In this document: positions 20,990 to 31,034 of the stretch, piece by piece
How positions within the stretch are numbered: position 1 is the stretch's first letter
Layout: each line of letters starts with the position of its first letter
Assembly (NCBI RefSeq): GCF_900497805.2
Contig: NW_020954599.1
Coordinates: 45,927,241-45,991,240, forward strand
Source of the DNA: Vombatus ursinus
Lineage: Eukaryota; Chordata; Mammalia; Diprotodontia; Vombatidae
DNA: 64,000 nucleotides
Reading direction: 5' to 3'
Translations under genes and position numbers: made by a program
Notes under the pieces: model-generated
Seen by the model: only the letters and a program-made list of their open reading frames with translations
Database searches by the model: none
Told to the model about the DNA's origin: nothing

Positions 20990-21282
20990 GTGGTAGTACA
21001 TGTGGTAGTAGCATTTCCCTGCTACTGAAGAGATGGAGGCTGATGGATTGCTTGAGTCTGGGAGTTCTGAGCTGAAGTTGGGCTGAGGCTGATCAGGTAT
21101 CTGAACTAAGTCCAACACCAATAAGGCGAGCACCTTGGGGCAGGGACCCACTAGATGGTCTAAGGGGGGACAAACTAGGCTAGGTCAGAAATAGAACAAG
21201 TAGAGGCTCCAATGTCAATCAATGATAAGGCTGGGCCCATGAATGGATTTCTAGTCTGGGTGAGATAGGCAGACCCAGTTTC
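20990..21282 (+). pseudogene. 7SL (SRP) RNA retropseudogene, nearly full length
   Basis: Can be aligned by eye with 7SL RNA along its whole length. Alu-domain part: GGAGGCTGATGGATTGCTTG and AGTCTGGGAGTTCTGAGCTG. S-domain: GATCAGGTATCTGAACTAAG, CACCAATAAGG and GGTCAGAAATAGAACAAG. The 3' end is CAGACCCAGTTTC. Because the central S-domain is present, this is a copy of 7SL itself and not an Alu-like SINE. It is about 293 bp against about 300 for the gene, with heavy C-to-T decay and a short deletion near the 3' end. An A-rich tail (21283-21325) is consistent with retroposition. Confidence 0.88.
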
Positions 21283-21364
21283 AAAATTAATAACAATAAC
21301 AACAACAACAATGATAATATTTCTCTCTTTCCTTATTCACTTTTTTCTAAATTATCATCCATGG

Positions 21365-21470
21365 AAGAGTGTGGCAGATATCCTGGTTTGGGTACTAATT
21401 ATTAGCTGAATGATATTGAGCAAATCACTCAACCTCTCCAATCCTTAGTTTCCCTATCTAGAAAATATAT
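21365..21470 (+). repeat. MIR CORE-SINE
   Basis: GAGCAAATCACTCAACCTC followed by CCTTAGTTTCCCTATCTAG. Fragment. Confidence 0.6.
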
Positions 21471-21477
21471 TCAATAG

Positions 21478-21960
21478 TATTCAATCACTGAACATCTACT
21501 TTGTGTAAGACATTGCTCTTGCCAAGTGTTGTGAGAAAAGCAAAGAAAAAAAGTCAGAGTCCATGCCTTCATGGGGTTTGCAGTTTATAGATGGGGAGAT
21601 GGGAAATATACAAAAATAACCATAATCCAAAGTGGAATATGATAGTGTGTATAAGAGAGGTGACAACACAAAAAAAACTGATGGATAGGCCAGTAGTTAC
21701 CCAGATAAACCAGACTGTTCAAAAATCAAAATGGTGGGCATGGAATTGCCAATTCTGGGGGGCAGGGAATCCATAGTCATATACTGATGAGTGACAACAG
21801 ATTCGAATATAAATATGTGTTACAAATAAATTGCCATGGTAATTTGAGTAGAATTCTTCTTGAAAAATCAGTGAAAGCTCCATGGAGAAGATGATATTTG
21901 AGCTGGACCTTGAAAGAAGGAGGGAAGTCATCTCTTTGATCTCTAAAATCCTATGGCCCA
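21478..21960 (-). mobile_element. L2 LINE 3' region, fragmentary
   Basis: Antisense L2: CACTGAACATCTACTTTGTG and GAGTCCATGCCTTCATGGGG, and further in GAAAGCTCCATGGAGAAG with TTTGAGCTGGACCTTGAAAG. The middle (21620-21840) is too diverged to place. Confidence 0.55.
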
Positions 21961-22154
21961 GTGGAGTTGTTGGAGGTTTCAATTTTGTTTTGTTTTGTGT
22001 GGGAAAACTACAAAAGTAATGTTATTATAAGCTTCACTTATAGACATTCCTTTCTACCTATATCTCCCATGATACCCGTCACAGGAAGAATCTCGTTCTT
22101 ATAAGTGACTGGAATGAATTCCTGTTGTCACTGGGGCATTCACTTGATATTACG

Positions 22155-22305
22155 GTTGGAACCTGTGCTGTGTACCTCACTAGTTATATGATATTGGTCA
22201 TGTTACTGACCTTATCTCAAGCTCTCATTTCCTAATCTGTAAAATAAAGAGGTACAATTAGACGGCCTCTAAGGTCCCTTTCATTTCTAGATCTATGATT
22301 CTGTA
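22155..22305 (+). repeat. CORE-SINE
   Basis: CTAATCTGTAAAATAAAGAGG, GGCCTCTAAGGTCCC and CTAGATCTATGATTCTG give the 3' half of a sense CORE-SINE. Confidence 0.65.
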
Positions 22306-22827
22306 ACTCTTCCCCCCTGCCTTGATTGAGTTTTTGGTGAGTTTTGAAAACAAAAGTATATGTTTAAGAAATTTATGAAATTTGAATATCATATTAAATC
22401 AATGAAATTCACCAGTAACTATTCAGAAGTTTGTATTAACAAATATATATTGCCTCTCATAACCCAGAGTGATCCTGTGTTATTGATTTAGGGAAAAGAA
22501 AGTGTACATAAGTATATTCAGACTTTTTTTTGAGCATAGAGATGTTAAATAAAATGATATATTATGTGGTAATTTTAAGGATAAGTATAAGATAAGAGCA
22601 TAGGACATAGGCTTTGAGGACTGGACCTCAGAACAAAGACCTTAGGTTCTTGTCTCACTAATTCCAAAGTATTAGACAACTTAACATGAGCCTTGGCTTT
22701 TCTTTTGGAATCCATCTGCCAAAACTCTCTTTTTCACTTTTTAAAAATTCATTCTCTCTAATGTTTTAGGGGGGAGTGTCAGTTTCAGATCCTTGGATCT
22801 TCTGATTCCATAGAAGGAGTTACTATT
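22306..22827. other. Stretch without recognised features
   Basis: AT-rich, no repeat or gene recognised. Confidence 0.4.
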
Positions 22828-22835
22828 GTATATTC

Positions 22836-22994
22836 TTTTTTTTTTTTTTTTTTTTTTTTTGGTGAGGCAATGGTATTAAGTGACTTGCCCAGGGTCACAC
22901 TAGTTAAGAGTCAAGTGTCTGAGACGGTTTTTGAACTTAGGTCCTCCTGACTCCAAGGCCAGAGTTCTATCCACTGTGCCGCCTAGCTGCCCCT
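22836..22994 (-). repeat. A-tailed SINE
   Basis: A T-run of about 25, GAGGCAATGG, AAGTGACTTGCCCAGGG, TTTTTGAACTTAGGTCCTCC and CCGCCTAGCTGCCCC. TGTATATT occurs on both sides and is the likely core of the target duplication. Confidence 0.88.
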
Positions 22995-23090
22995 GTATAT
23001 TTTTTAAATGCATTTAAAGAATGCATTATTCTCTAAAAGGTGAAAGAATAAGAATTTCATAGACATTGATTTTATCCACTAATTTTTTTG

Positions 23091-23346
23091 TGGCTGTTGT
23101 TCAGTCATTTCATTCACGTCCAACTCCCTGTCCAACCCCCATTTGGGGTTTTCTTGGCAAAGATTATGGAGTGCTTTGTCATTTTCTTCTCCAGCTCATT
23201 TTACAGATGAGAAAACTGAGGCAAACAGGGTTAAGTAACTTGCACAAGGTCACACAACTAGTAAGTTAGGTCAAATTTGAAGTCAGGTAGATGCGTCTTC
23301 CTGACTTCAGGCCCAGTACTCTATTGACTGTGCCACCTAGCTGTCT
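23091..23346 (-). repeat. RTE-tailed SINE (MAR1-like)
   Basis: Antisense full copy: TGTTGTTCAGTCATTTC, CCCATTTGGGGTTTTCTTGG, GAAAACTGAGGCAAACAGGG and GCCACCTAGCTGTC. Confidence 0.9.
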
Positions 23347-23689
23347 ATTTACTAAGTTACTGACTAATCATTATTATTAAAGAAATAATTTGGATGGTGG
23401 AAGGCTTTCCCTGATTCCCTACCCAACATTTTTAACTTCCACAGAATGAGAACTATCTGATTGCTGTTGGTAACTATTTGTCTGTTCACTAAAATGATGG
23501 TTTATCTGCCCAAATTGTCATGTAGTCTTAAAACACTACCTTATTTTTTTGCTGAGAATGCTGCAAATGACGGTGCTTCGCTTCATTTCCCACTGTACTA
23601 CTGAGAACCAGACTCTCTTCTCTGTGAATGGATCTCATAATTTAATTTCGTAGAGTCTTTGAAGCCTGCAGAACTTTCGATATCTACCT

Positions 23690-23837
23690 TTCATTTTTCA
23701 GAGAAGGAAACTGAGTCACAGAGGGTATGAAATGGCCTTACCCAAGTCTCATAGTTACTTTGTGGCACAGCTGAGGCCAGAACCCAGGGCTTCTCACTCC
23801 TGGTCCAGTGTTCTATCTGTTATAGCATTATGCCTTT
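23690..23837 (-). repeat. MIR CORE-SINE
   Basis: Antisense: GAAGGAAACTGAGTCACAG, CCAGAACCCAGGGCTTC and CCAGTGTTCTATC. Confidence 0.7.
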
Positions 23838-24505
23838 TATCAGGTGCTCAACACCTATTATTTCTGTATTTCCCTCAGTCTCCTAAGGTAACTAGATTCA
23901 GAACAGTTAGCTACATTTTTTTCCCATTATTTAGGTTTGGGGCTTTATTTCTAATGACCAGTTGGAGAGCCAAAGAAATGCTGTTTATCTGATTTTGTGT
24001 AGTACTTTTCTTTGTAGAAACTCAAAATACTGTTGTTGGTTTTTTAGGTAAATTCAATTTTGCAGAAATTTAACCTACAGAGCTTGCTTTTTAATTTTTA
24101 TGTCTTTTTTGGAAGGTAATCCTCAAGCACTGGGACATACCTAGCAATTTCTTGCACCTGGGGCAATTGTTAGCAGCGTGTGTTGTGGGGGAAGAAAGGG
24201 ATAGGTTTGGGTAACCCCAAGATGTGGCTACCTACAAGAAGGGGATGGTTCTGTCGCTGGGGCCCTTTAAGTTCCCTGTGCTAGGCCAAAGACCCGGTTG
24301 CTTTATTTCAGTTAACAGCTCTGCTGGGACTCCACTGTAAGCCATAAATTAGTGCCTCCAAGTAAAGTTATAAATTTGATTTTGGTGTACGGAATTTTTT
24401 TTCCTGATTGACTAATATCATATTTTCAGAGATAATTTAATCTTTATTTTTGATTCATCTTCAGTTACCAATTGCTTCAAACACTTTAAAGTTTTGTGCC
24501 CCTAG
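23838..24505. other. Stretch without recognised features
   Basis: No recognised repeat. 24150-24330 is more GC-balanced than its surroundings but shows no coding pattern. Confidence 0.4.
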
Positions 24506-24509
24506 TCTC

Positions 24510-24710
24510 TACGAAACAGTGCTGGGGTTAGAGTCAGACCAGCTGTCATCAGTTCCCAGCCCTAACACTTTTTAACTTTGCAATCTTAGGGATGTTACTT
24601 AAAGTTTCTGAATCTCAGTTTCTCACTTATGAAATTGGGGTAATAATATTTGCACCACCTACCTTCAGAGGGTTCTAAAAGCACAATATAAAGGTAAGCT
24701 ATTAATGCTA
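24510..24710 (+). repeat. MIR CORE-SINE
   Basis: GGGTTAGAGTCAGACCAGC, CTGAATCTCAGTTTCTCAC, GAAATTGGGGTAATAATA and TATAAAGGTAAGCTATTAATG. Confidence 0.7.
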
Positions 24711-26088
24711 ATTACCTATTGTAAAGAAACCCTTAAACATACTGGCAGGCTGAATGATTTAAGGAAGCTGTGGAAATAATTGTCCTGTAATTTATCTTAT
24801 TTTATATGTATTTTTTTGCATACTGTATTTTATTAAAGTGAAGCAAAACATAAGATAAAATTTTCTATGGCTTTGTGGAATACAGACATGAATAAACTAG
24901 GAGAAAAATCATGATCTTTGCCTTGAAGAAGCTGTCAATTTGGTAGACCTCTTCTATCTAGACAAATCTGCTTTAGTTCATGCCAGCATCCCTTGCCTGG
25001 CCCTGCCCTGGCCTGTGTTTGGCTGCTGTCCCAGCTTTGCTTGGTTTGTTCCTTTCAGAGCCTCTCTCTATCATCTGTTTCCTTACCTGAGCTAACTGCT
25101 GTTAATCCCCCATCTGTGGTGTCTGTGAAGTCATTTCCCATACAAGCACAAAGGATTGTGCCCTTTTCAATAGTTATCTCTTTGGGGCTTTCAGTGTTCT
25201 TCCTGACTCTTAAAGAGAGAAATACCATTTCCTGGGAAGGCCCCTATTTTCATTATTCCTGCCCTGACTTCTAATTTAGGAAATCCTAGTCTCTTCACTG
25301 TCTTATTTTCTTCCTTCATTCTGGTTATTGTGCTCTAATTAATCAATCATAAGCATGCTCTCTCTGGTCAGTTCTTATGGTTTGGTGGGTGGATCTTTGG
25401 TATAATTCTTTGCTCAGCCTTCCTGTTCTTATGCTCTGTCTAGCATCCAGGACTAGCCACCACAGTATTTTGGCTAAATGATGGTAATTGTGTTATCACT
25501 CATCAACTCTTACTCATGGTAGCAACTCGGATTAGTCCCAGGAAGATTAACCTTTATTTGTTTTCTAAAACCTAGAGGTACTTGGATCTACCCACCTGCT
25601 TTGTATTTTTTTTTATTTTTTTCTTCCCCCTTTTTTTTTTAAAGTGAGCTGACCCTGGGCATCTATCCCTGTGCCTCATCCCAGAAATGACTCCCAGCTC
25701 AGATGACTCATACCATCCATGTTTTGTCCCCATTTACTCACCCTCACAGTTCAATAGGTAGGAAATAATGTTCTGCATGTTTCAAGTGTAGGGCTTTGCG
25801 ATTTTGCTTCATTATATGTTTACAACATACAATACATAAACTTTGTATCAGAGGTTCCTGCCTGACATGGAAAGACCCAAGTCACCTTTGTGGTATTCTT
25901 CTCTTATTTGTTGTCCCCACCCAGATAATCCAGGAACTTCAGTATTTGCCACCAGCACAGTACAATAAAAGTCCCCATCCTACTCACCCCTTCCAACACA
26001 CATAGAGGAGGTAAGAGAGAAGGCATTCTGTCACCACCTTCTCTTATGAAGTAGACAGGCTTATCAAGCTCAAAACATTGCATTGTTA
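24711..26088. other. Repeat-poor intergenic block
   Basis: About 1.4 kb without a recognisable SINE, LINE or hAT segment, in a region otherwise dense in repeats. Short frames (24993-25274, 25796-26005) have no known protein similarity. Confidence 0.4.
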
Positions 26089-26089
26089 A

Positions 26090-26268
26090 CTTAGAGATGG
26101 AAGGAAACTTAGAGGTCATCGTCCTCAGCTCTTATTTTATAAATGAATAAACTGAGAGCCAGAGATGTTCGTGACTTGTCCAAGGTCACAGAAGCGGGAA
26201 GTGGCAAGGCTTGTCTTCAAACCAAGGCTCTCTGGTTCCAAATCTAGGGCTCTTTCCCTTGTAGCATG
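26090..26268 (-). repeat. MIR-type SINE
   Basis: GATGGAAGGAAACTTAGAGG, AATAAACTGAGAGCCAGAG and GTCCAAGGTCACAGAAG, ending in CTAGGGCTCTTTCCCTTG. Confidence 0.65.
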
Positions 26269-26394
26269 GGGATAATTTTACTTAAAGGCTAGGTGCCACC
26301 AACTGGACTGATTTCAGAGCCCAGCTCTGAATAACAGCTCCCACCAGTGAACAGCCCTCCACCCTAAGGTTTGCACAGTTTAAGTACTTGCAAG

Positions 26395-26600
26395 AAGGGT
26401 TTCTGAACCTGGGATCCATGGAATTCAGAGGGTCTGTGAACTTGGAGGAGAAAAAGATCGAAGCTTTATTTGCAACTAACCCTTTGGTTGTCTCAGTAAT
26501 CCTATATATTTTATCTTATGCATTTGAAAAACAGTATTTTGAGAAGGGGTGTAGAGCCTTCACCAGACTGCCAAAGGTTTCCACCAGAAAAGACAGGTAC
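26395..26600 (+). mobile_element. hAT-like DNA transposon (GTTCTTAACC family)
   Basis: Starts GTTTCTGAACCTGGGATCC and continues through GGGTCTGTGAACTTGGAGG to TATTTTGAGAAGGGGTG and CACCAGACTGCCAAAGG. This is the copy with the clearest left end. Confidence 0.6.
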
Positions 26601-26649
26601 ATTTTTAATCTCCCATTTAATAGATGAGAAAAAATGGGACAGAATTACA

Positions 26650-26912
26650 AGACAGCTAGGTGGTGCAGTGAGTAGATCACTGGACTTGGAATTAGGAAGA
26701 CTCATCTACCTGAGTTCATATATGCCCTTAGACAGTTATTAGTGTGACCCTGGGCAAGTCACTTAACCCTGTTTGCCTCAGTTTCTTCATCTATAAAATG
26801 AACTGGAGGAGGAAATGGCAAACCACTCCAGTATCTTTGTAAAGAAAAACCCAAATGGGATCGTGAAGAGTTGGACATTATTGGAAAAACTACTGAATGT
26901 CAACAACAAAAT
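26650..26912 (+). repeat. RTE-tailed SINE (MAR1-like)
   Basis: Sense full copy: ACAGCTAGGTGGTGCAG, CCCTGGGCAAGTCACTTAAC, GGCAAACCACTCCAGTATC, CCCAAATGGGATCGTGAAG, CAACAACAAA. Confidence 0.9.
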
Positions 26913-26929
26913 GGTAAGAACCTGGTAGA

Positions 26930-27185
26930 TTTTTTTCCTGTTATAAATACTGTATGACACATGTATATTAAATGGTGATATGGTTTCACTGTCTGAGGTG
27001 ACTTTGTACATGTTGTACATTTCCTTTTTATCTGTCATTAGACTTTCTGCTTTTATTGTTGCTTTGCCTGAAATCATAATTGCAGAACTGACTTTTTATG
27101 CCATCACCTGAAGTATAATGCAGTTTTGTTCCAGCTCCTCATTTTCACTTGATATGTATCCTTATTTTTTTCCCTTAATTGTTGT
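26930..27185 (-). mobile_element. L1 ORF2 5' (endonuclease region) remnant
   Basis: The plus-strand string TTGCTTTGCCTGAAATCAT, followed by GTATAATGCAGTTTTGTTCC, has the layout of antisense L1 ORF2 from its N-terminal coding part. No usable frame remains. Assignment by resemblance only. Confidence 0.4.
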
Positions 27186-27234
27186 TAATCTGCCTTTTAC
27201 CTCTTTAAAAAATTCTCAACTTTACAAGCACCAA

Positions 27235-27400
27235 AAAACCTTTTTTTGAACATTTCCACATAGAAACTTGAACAGGAAAGGAGGATTATGTGTGACACCA
27301 CACATCTCTATTACATACAACTTGCTTTAGCATATAATAAATTTAATATGTGATTTTTAAAGCTGTCCTACTTGTCTAAACTTCTTTCTCTTCTCTACTG
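27235..27400 (-). repeat. L1 3'-end-like fragment
   Basis: ATTACATACAACTTGCTTTAG and the preceding block resemble 1850-1960 in this window, so both are copies of one dispersed repeat, tentatively L1 3' sequence. Confidence 0.4.
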
Positions 27401-27498
27401 CGCATTTTAAAAATGCATCAAAGATCCTCTTTTCTTTCTTTTCTCCTTTTTTTTTTTTGGCAACACTATTGCTAGGTTCTTTTTCTTCCACCCCTTGG

Positions 27499-27539
27499 GG
27501 ACACACACACACACACACACATACACACACACACACACT
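27499..27539. repeat. CA dinucleotide microsatellite
   Basis: About 20 CA units with one TA break. Confidence 0.95.
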
Positions 27540-27599
27540 CTCCTTGTAACAAATAACATGAAAAAAAAAATCTGCACATTTACCGTGTTCAAAAATGTT

Positions 27600-27860
27600 A
27601 TGTCTCATTCTGCAACTGAAGCCTAGCTCTTCTAATGCTATGCTGGAATCAGTGTGAAACACAGACTTTCTTTCCATCTAGTATCCTTTCCTTACATCTG
27701 TCATTTGGCTGGCCTGCCTTCTCTGCTGCTTCTTGTATGCAGTTTGTCGCCAGTGACGTGCTGCAGCCTATTTTTATCCATGGTATGTCTCTTCATAACC
27801 CTTTGGATGACCTGTCCCTTTGACTCTTTGCAAAGTATGATGTTCTGTGACTTAGACTCA
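27600..27860 (-). repeat. Possible RTE-like LINE remnant
   Basis: The minus-strand translation around 27700-27830 contains QRVMKRHTMDKNRLQHVTG. A similar series (KVVKRSMVVRNRLNHVAA) occurs in 41230-41400. The pattern recalls the C-terminal region of RTE-class LINE proteins. Two related remnants support a repeat; the class is uncertain. Confidence 0.4.
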
Positions 27861-27884
27861 CCAGAAGAATATTGATGTTCTTTT

Positions 27885-28405
27885 AAATGAGCAGTCCTCA
27901 AACATGGCACACAGCCCTGTAGGGGTCCCTTAGACCCTTCTAGGGGGTCTTCAAGGTAAAAAAAATTTTCATAATAATACTGACTAATATTAAAATACTC
28001 ATCCCTTTTCTCATTGCTGTACATGTCTGTCTGGGGCCGGATTTTCTTCATAACCCAAACAATGAATCGTAACAGATTGAATACAGAAGCAGAGATGCGA
28101 ATCCAGCTGTTTTTTATTAAGCCAGACATTAAAGAGATTTGCAGAAATATGTAAAATGGTGCCACTCTTCTCACTGAATTTATTTGTTTTGGAAAATATG
28201 GTTTTTCATACAAATATTTTATTTTAACATGTGATGGGTTTGGTATTATTTTAAAATGAATTAAACATTTTTAAAATGTATCTTTTAATTTCTAATATGG
28301 TTAATATCGATAGATATACTCACATCAACAAAAATTCTTTGGAATCCTCAATTTTTAAGAGTGTAAAGAAGTCCCAAGATCAAGAAGTTTGAGAACTACG
28401 ACTTT
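27885..28405 (+). mobile_element. Charlie-type hAT transposon with transposase C-terminal remnant
   Basis: Left end CAGTCCTCAAAC and right end GTTTGAGAACTACG form the terminal inverted repeats. Between them, GGGGTCTTCAAGG and TTTTCATAATAATACTGAC belong to the Charlie 5' end. 28010-28150 resembles the end of a hAT transposase gene (GGCCGGATTTTCTTCATA, AACAGATTGAATACAGAAGC, TTAAGCCAGACATTAAAGAG), which encodes the hAT dimerisation region. Most of the gene is deleted and the frame is broken, so this is a dead internal-deletion copy. Confidence 0.75.
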
Positions 28406-28429
28406 AAATCTATCAAAGTGACTGATCTG

Positions 28430-28520
28430 AATCTTTTTTTAAATAAGCCTTTACGTAGATCTTACTATATGCTAGGCATTTTACAAATATTATCTTTTTT
28501 GATTTGATAGCACCCAGTTA
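28430..28520 (-). repeat. THER1/L2-like fragment
   Basis: TACTATATGCTAGGCATTTTAC followed by AAATATTATC suits the antisense 3' part of a CORE-SINE or L2. Confidence 0.45.
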
Positions 28521-28526
28521 AAGTCT

Positions 28527-28604
28527 TTCTTCTTCTTCTTTCTTCTTCTTCTTCTTTCTTCTTCTTCTTCTTCTTCTTCTTCTTCTTCTTCTTCTTCTTC
28601 TTCT
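28527..28604. repeat. TTC microsatellite at a SINE tail
   Basis: Roughly 25 TTC units with early interruptions, abutting the 3' end of the antisense SINE at 28605. Confidence 0.95.
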
Positions 28605-28841
28605 GTTATTTTAGACTCCCTGTGACCCCATTTGGGGTTTTCTTGGCAAAGATACTGGAGTGATTTGCCCTTTCTTTCTCTAGCTCATTTTACAGATGAG
28701 GAAACTGAGGCAAACAGGTTTAAGTGACTTACCCAGGGTCACACAGCTAGTACATGTCTGAAGCTGGATTTGAACTCATAAAGATGAGTCTTCTTGACTC
28801 CAAGTCCAGTGCTCTATCCACTGTGCCATCTAGTTGCCCTA
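28605..28841 (-). repeat. RTE-tailed SINE (MAR1-like)
   Basis: Antisense: CCCATTTGGGGTTTTCTTGG, GAGGAAACTGAGGCAAACAG, TCACACAGCTAGTACATGTC and CATCTAGTTGCCC. The usual CAAC-type tail is replaced by the TTC microsatellite. Confidence 0.9.
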
Positions 28842-28992
28842 AAAGCCTTATTTATTGCCTTCTCAAAGAACAAGATAATACATATCACAGCATCAGCCCT
28901 TTCAAAATACTTGCTAAAATAAACAAAAATTTCACTTTAGTATTGATACAATAAAACATCAGATGATAATATAGGAGAAAAAAAAACAACCT

Positions 28993-29095
28993 TCAGGGCA
29001 GGGGCTGACTTTCTTTTTCTTATTTGTATCCCTAGTGCTTAGCATAGTGCCTGGCATACAGTAGGCACTTAATAAATATTTATTGAATTTAATTG
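28993..29095 (+). repeat. L2 3' end
   Basis: CAGGGCAGGGGCTGACTTTC, GTATCCCTAGTGCTTAGC and TAGGCACTTAATAAATATTT. Confidence 0.8.
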
Positions 29096-29199
29096 AACCT
29101 CTATTACATATAGATTTTCATTTCATTAAGCCAAAAGTGAGAAAACTTCAATCATCAGACCCAATTAAACCATTTTCATTTGTCAAACTCTTCCCTGGT

Positions 29200-29400
29200 T
29201 GAGGCAATATGGCAAAGAGAAAAGAGAGTGGACCTTGGAAATAGGAAAACCTGAATTCAAGTCATTCCTCTGACACTTTGTTACTCTGTGACATTCAACA
29301 AGTTTTTTAACTTCTCAGGACTCCAATCAACTTTGTAGAATGGTGGCAAATCTGTACTGGTAGAGCTAGTTTCCTCATTGGAAGTTTCCTATATCAGTAA
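29200..29400 (+). repeat. CORE-SINE
   Basis: CAATATGGCAAAGAG, ACCTGAATTCAAGTCATTCC and ACTTCTCAGGACTCC. The second half is diverged. Confidence 0.55.
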
Positions 29401-30005
29401 ATTCATAGGTCCCAACCCTCTAACCCCGCCCTCCCCCCACACAACCCCCTTCCCAGGTAATACATTATTCCCTCAAGGTAATAAATAAGGAACATTTGGT
29501 ATTTTCATTAGGTATTTCAGCCCATTAAAGAACAGCCATGTCCCTATTTCTTCTTTTTATACCCCGCCTAAAATAATGTTGCCATATTTTATTCACAAAT
29601 AACCCCTCTATGCTTCATCATGGCGTGGAATTGCCAGCCAATCAATAGGCAACTTCTATTGAACTAAAATACAAAGTAAAACAAACTTTCCCTGCAGGAC
29701 CAGTGATAGACTGTGTACTCATCTTTGGAGGACTGGCCTAGCCAAGTTCTGAGAGACTCATCCATCAGGTACTAGTTGGAGACCAGTATTTACCTCTATT
29801 TCACTACAGAAGTTCATAAAGACCAACCCCTAAGACTTGGAGGGGTTTTGATACATAATGGTGAATCACTCAAGATCTTTTGAAGTATTTATAATCGTGG
29901 ATTAAAAGGAATAATACTCTAGGGATGATGATCTTAACAATGAAAATATCCAAGCAACTATTAGGCCACTTCTTTTTTCATTCTAGACATCACAGGATAT
30001 GGCAG
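29401..30005. other. Stretch without recognised features
   Basis: C-rich run at 29425-29455. Otherwise no assignable element. Confidence 0.4.
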
Positions 30006-30009
30006 GAGG

Positions 30010-30196
30010 CAGTGTGCTTCAGTGGAAAGATTATTGGCTCTGAAACTAGAATACCAGGGTTAAAATCCCACCTCTCATGCTTGAACCTCTGATGGACCTT
30101 GAGCAAGTCACAGTCTCCCTGGTCCTCAGTTTCTTCATCTGTAAAATAGATTGGATCATGGCTTCTGAGACCCCTTGTAGCTCTAAATCTATACTT
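30010..30196 (+). repeat. CORE-SINE
   Basis: GCTTCAGTGGAAAGATTATTGG, GAGCAAGTCACAGTCTCC, TTTCTTCATCTGTAAAATAG and CCTTGTAGCTCTAAATC. Confidence 0.75.
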
Positions 30197-30336
30197 GCCA
30201 AATAAGTAGCGGCAACTTGATTTATACAATACAAGTGCTTCTGAAAGTTATGAACAAGGCTTTCTCTCTAAAAGAAAGCTTGCCAAGTGGTGAATCTTCT
30301 GGTTCATGCAGATAATCTTTTGAGTTATCTGATTTT

Positions 30337-30481
30337 TTTTTTTCAGGCAGTTGGGGTTAAGTGACTTGCCCAGGGTCACATAGCTAGTAAGTGTCAAGTG
30401 TTTGGTCTGAGGCTAGATTTGAACTCAGGTCCTCCTGCATTCAGGGCCAGTGCTCTATCCACTGCGCCACCTAGCTGCCCC
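30337..30481 (-). repeat. A-tailed SINE with 16-bp target duplication
   Basis: Antisense A-tailed SINE from its T-run to CACCTAGCTGCCCC. The 16-bp repeat TGAGTTATCTGATTTT is found at 30321-30336 and 30482-30497. Confidence 0.93.
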
Positions 30482-30579
30482 TGAGTTATCTGATTTTGTT
30501 TAATTGGTTTTCTTAAAGTAAGGCATGATTAAAGTTAGAAATCACACTTAAATCATACATGTGTAGATATAAATATGTG

Positions 30580-30640
30580 TATACATATGTGTGTGTATAT
30601 ATATATATATACATACATATATGTATATGTGTATATATTA
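30580..30640. repeat. TG/TA-rich microsatellite
   Basis: Alternating TATG, TGTG and TATA units. Confidence 0.9.
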
Positions 30641-30646
30641 TCAGCC

Positions 30647-30877
30647 TGGAATAAAGAATGCTACCAAAGTATGAAAAACTAGGATCTTTAATGGAAGAAA
30701 AGGGATTGAAATCTGGGGTCACCACAAAGCACCAAAGTACTAGAGTACCCGAGAGGGGCGGGGTTAAATACACATCAACAGGGAGGGAGTCCCATGGAAA
30801 CAGAGCCTAGAGAAGCTGTTATGTAAGTTGTTTTGGGAGGCTGGGGAGTGGTAATATGTGGTCATAATAAGGGGCTG

Positions 30878-30878
<1 letters not shown>
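30647..30878 (-). mobile_element. Possible solo LTR fossil of an endogenous retrovirus
   Basis: Read on the minus strand this block has a TATA-like GTATTTAA followed, some 90 nt on, by a polyadenylation-like ATTAAA and a short downstream part, the order of an LTR. No internal retroviral sequence adjoins it. Limits are approximate, and the tetranucleotide tract at 30880 may interrupt it. Old; family not determined. Confidence 0.25.
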
Positions 30879-30879
<1 letters not shown>

Positions 30880-30924
<45 letters not shown>

Positions 30925-31034
30925 TTCTTCCTTCCTTCCTTCCTTCCTTCCTTCCTTCCTTCCTTCCTTCCTTCCTTCCTTCCTTCCTTCCTTCCTTCCT
31001 TCCTTCCTTCCTTCCTTCCTTCCTTCTTTTCTCC
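30880..31034. repeat. Long compound tetranucleotide tract (TTTC then TTCC)
   Basis: About 45 bp of CTTT units passes into about 110 bp of almost pure TTCC units. The Ser/Phe- and Lys/Glu-rich open frames across it on both strands are artefacts of the repeat. Confidence 0.97.

Noticed and set aside
28527-28604. Regularly spaced repeats that could suggest a CRISPR-like array
   Set aside because: A continuous trinucleotide microsatellite without spacers, in a vertebrate genome.
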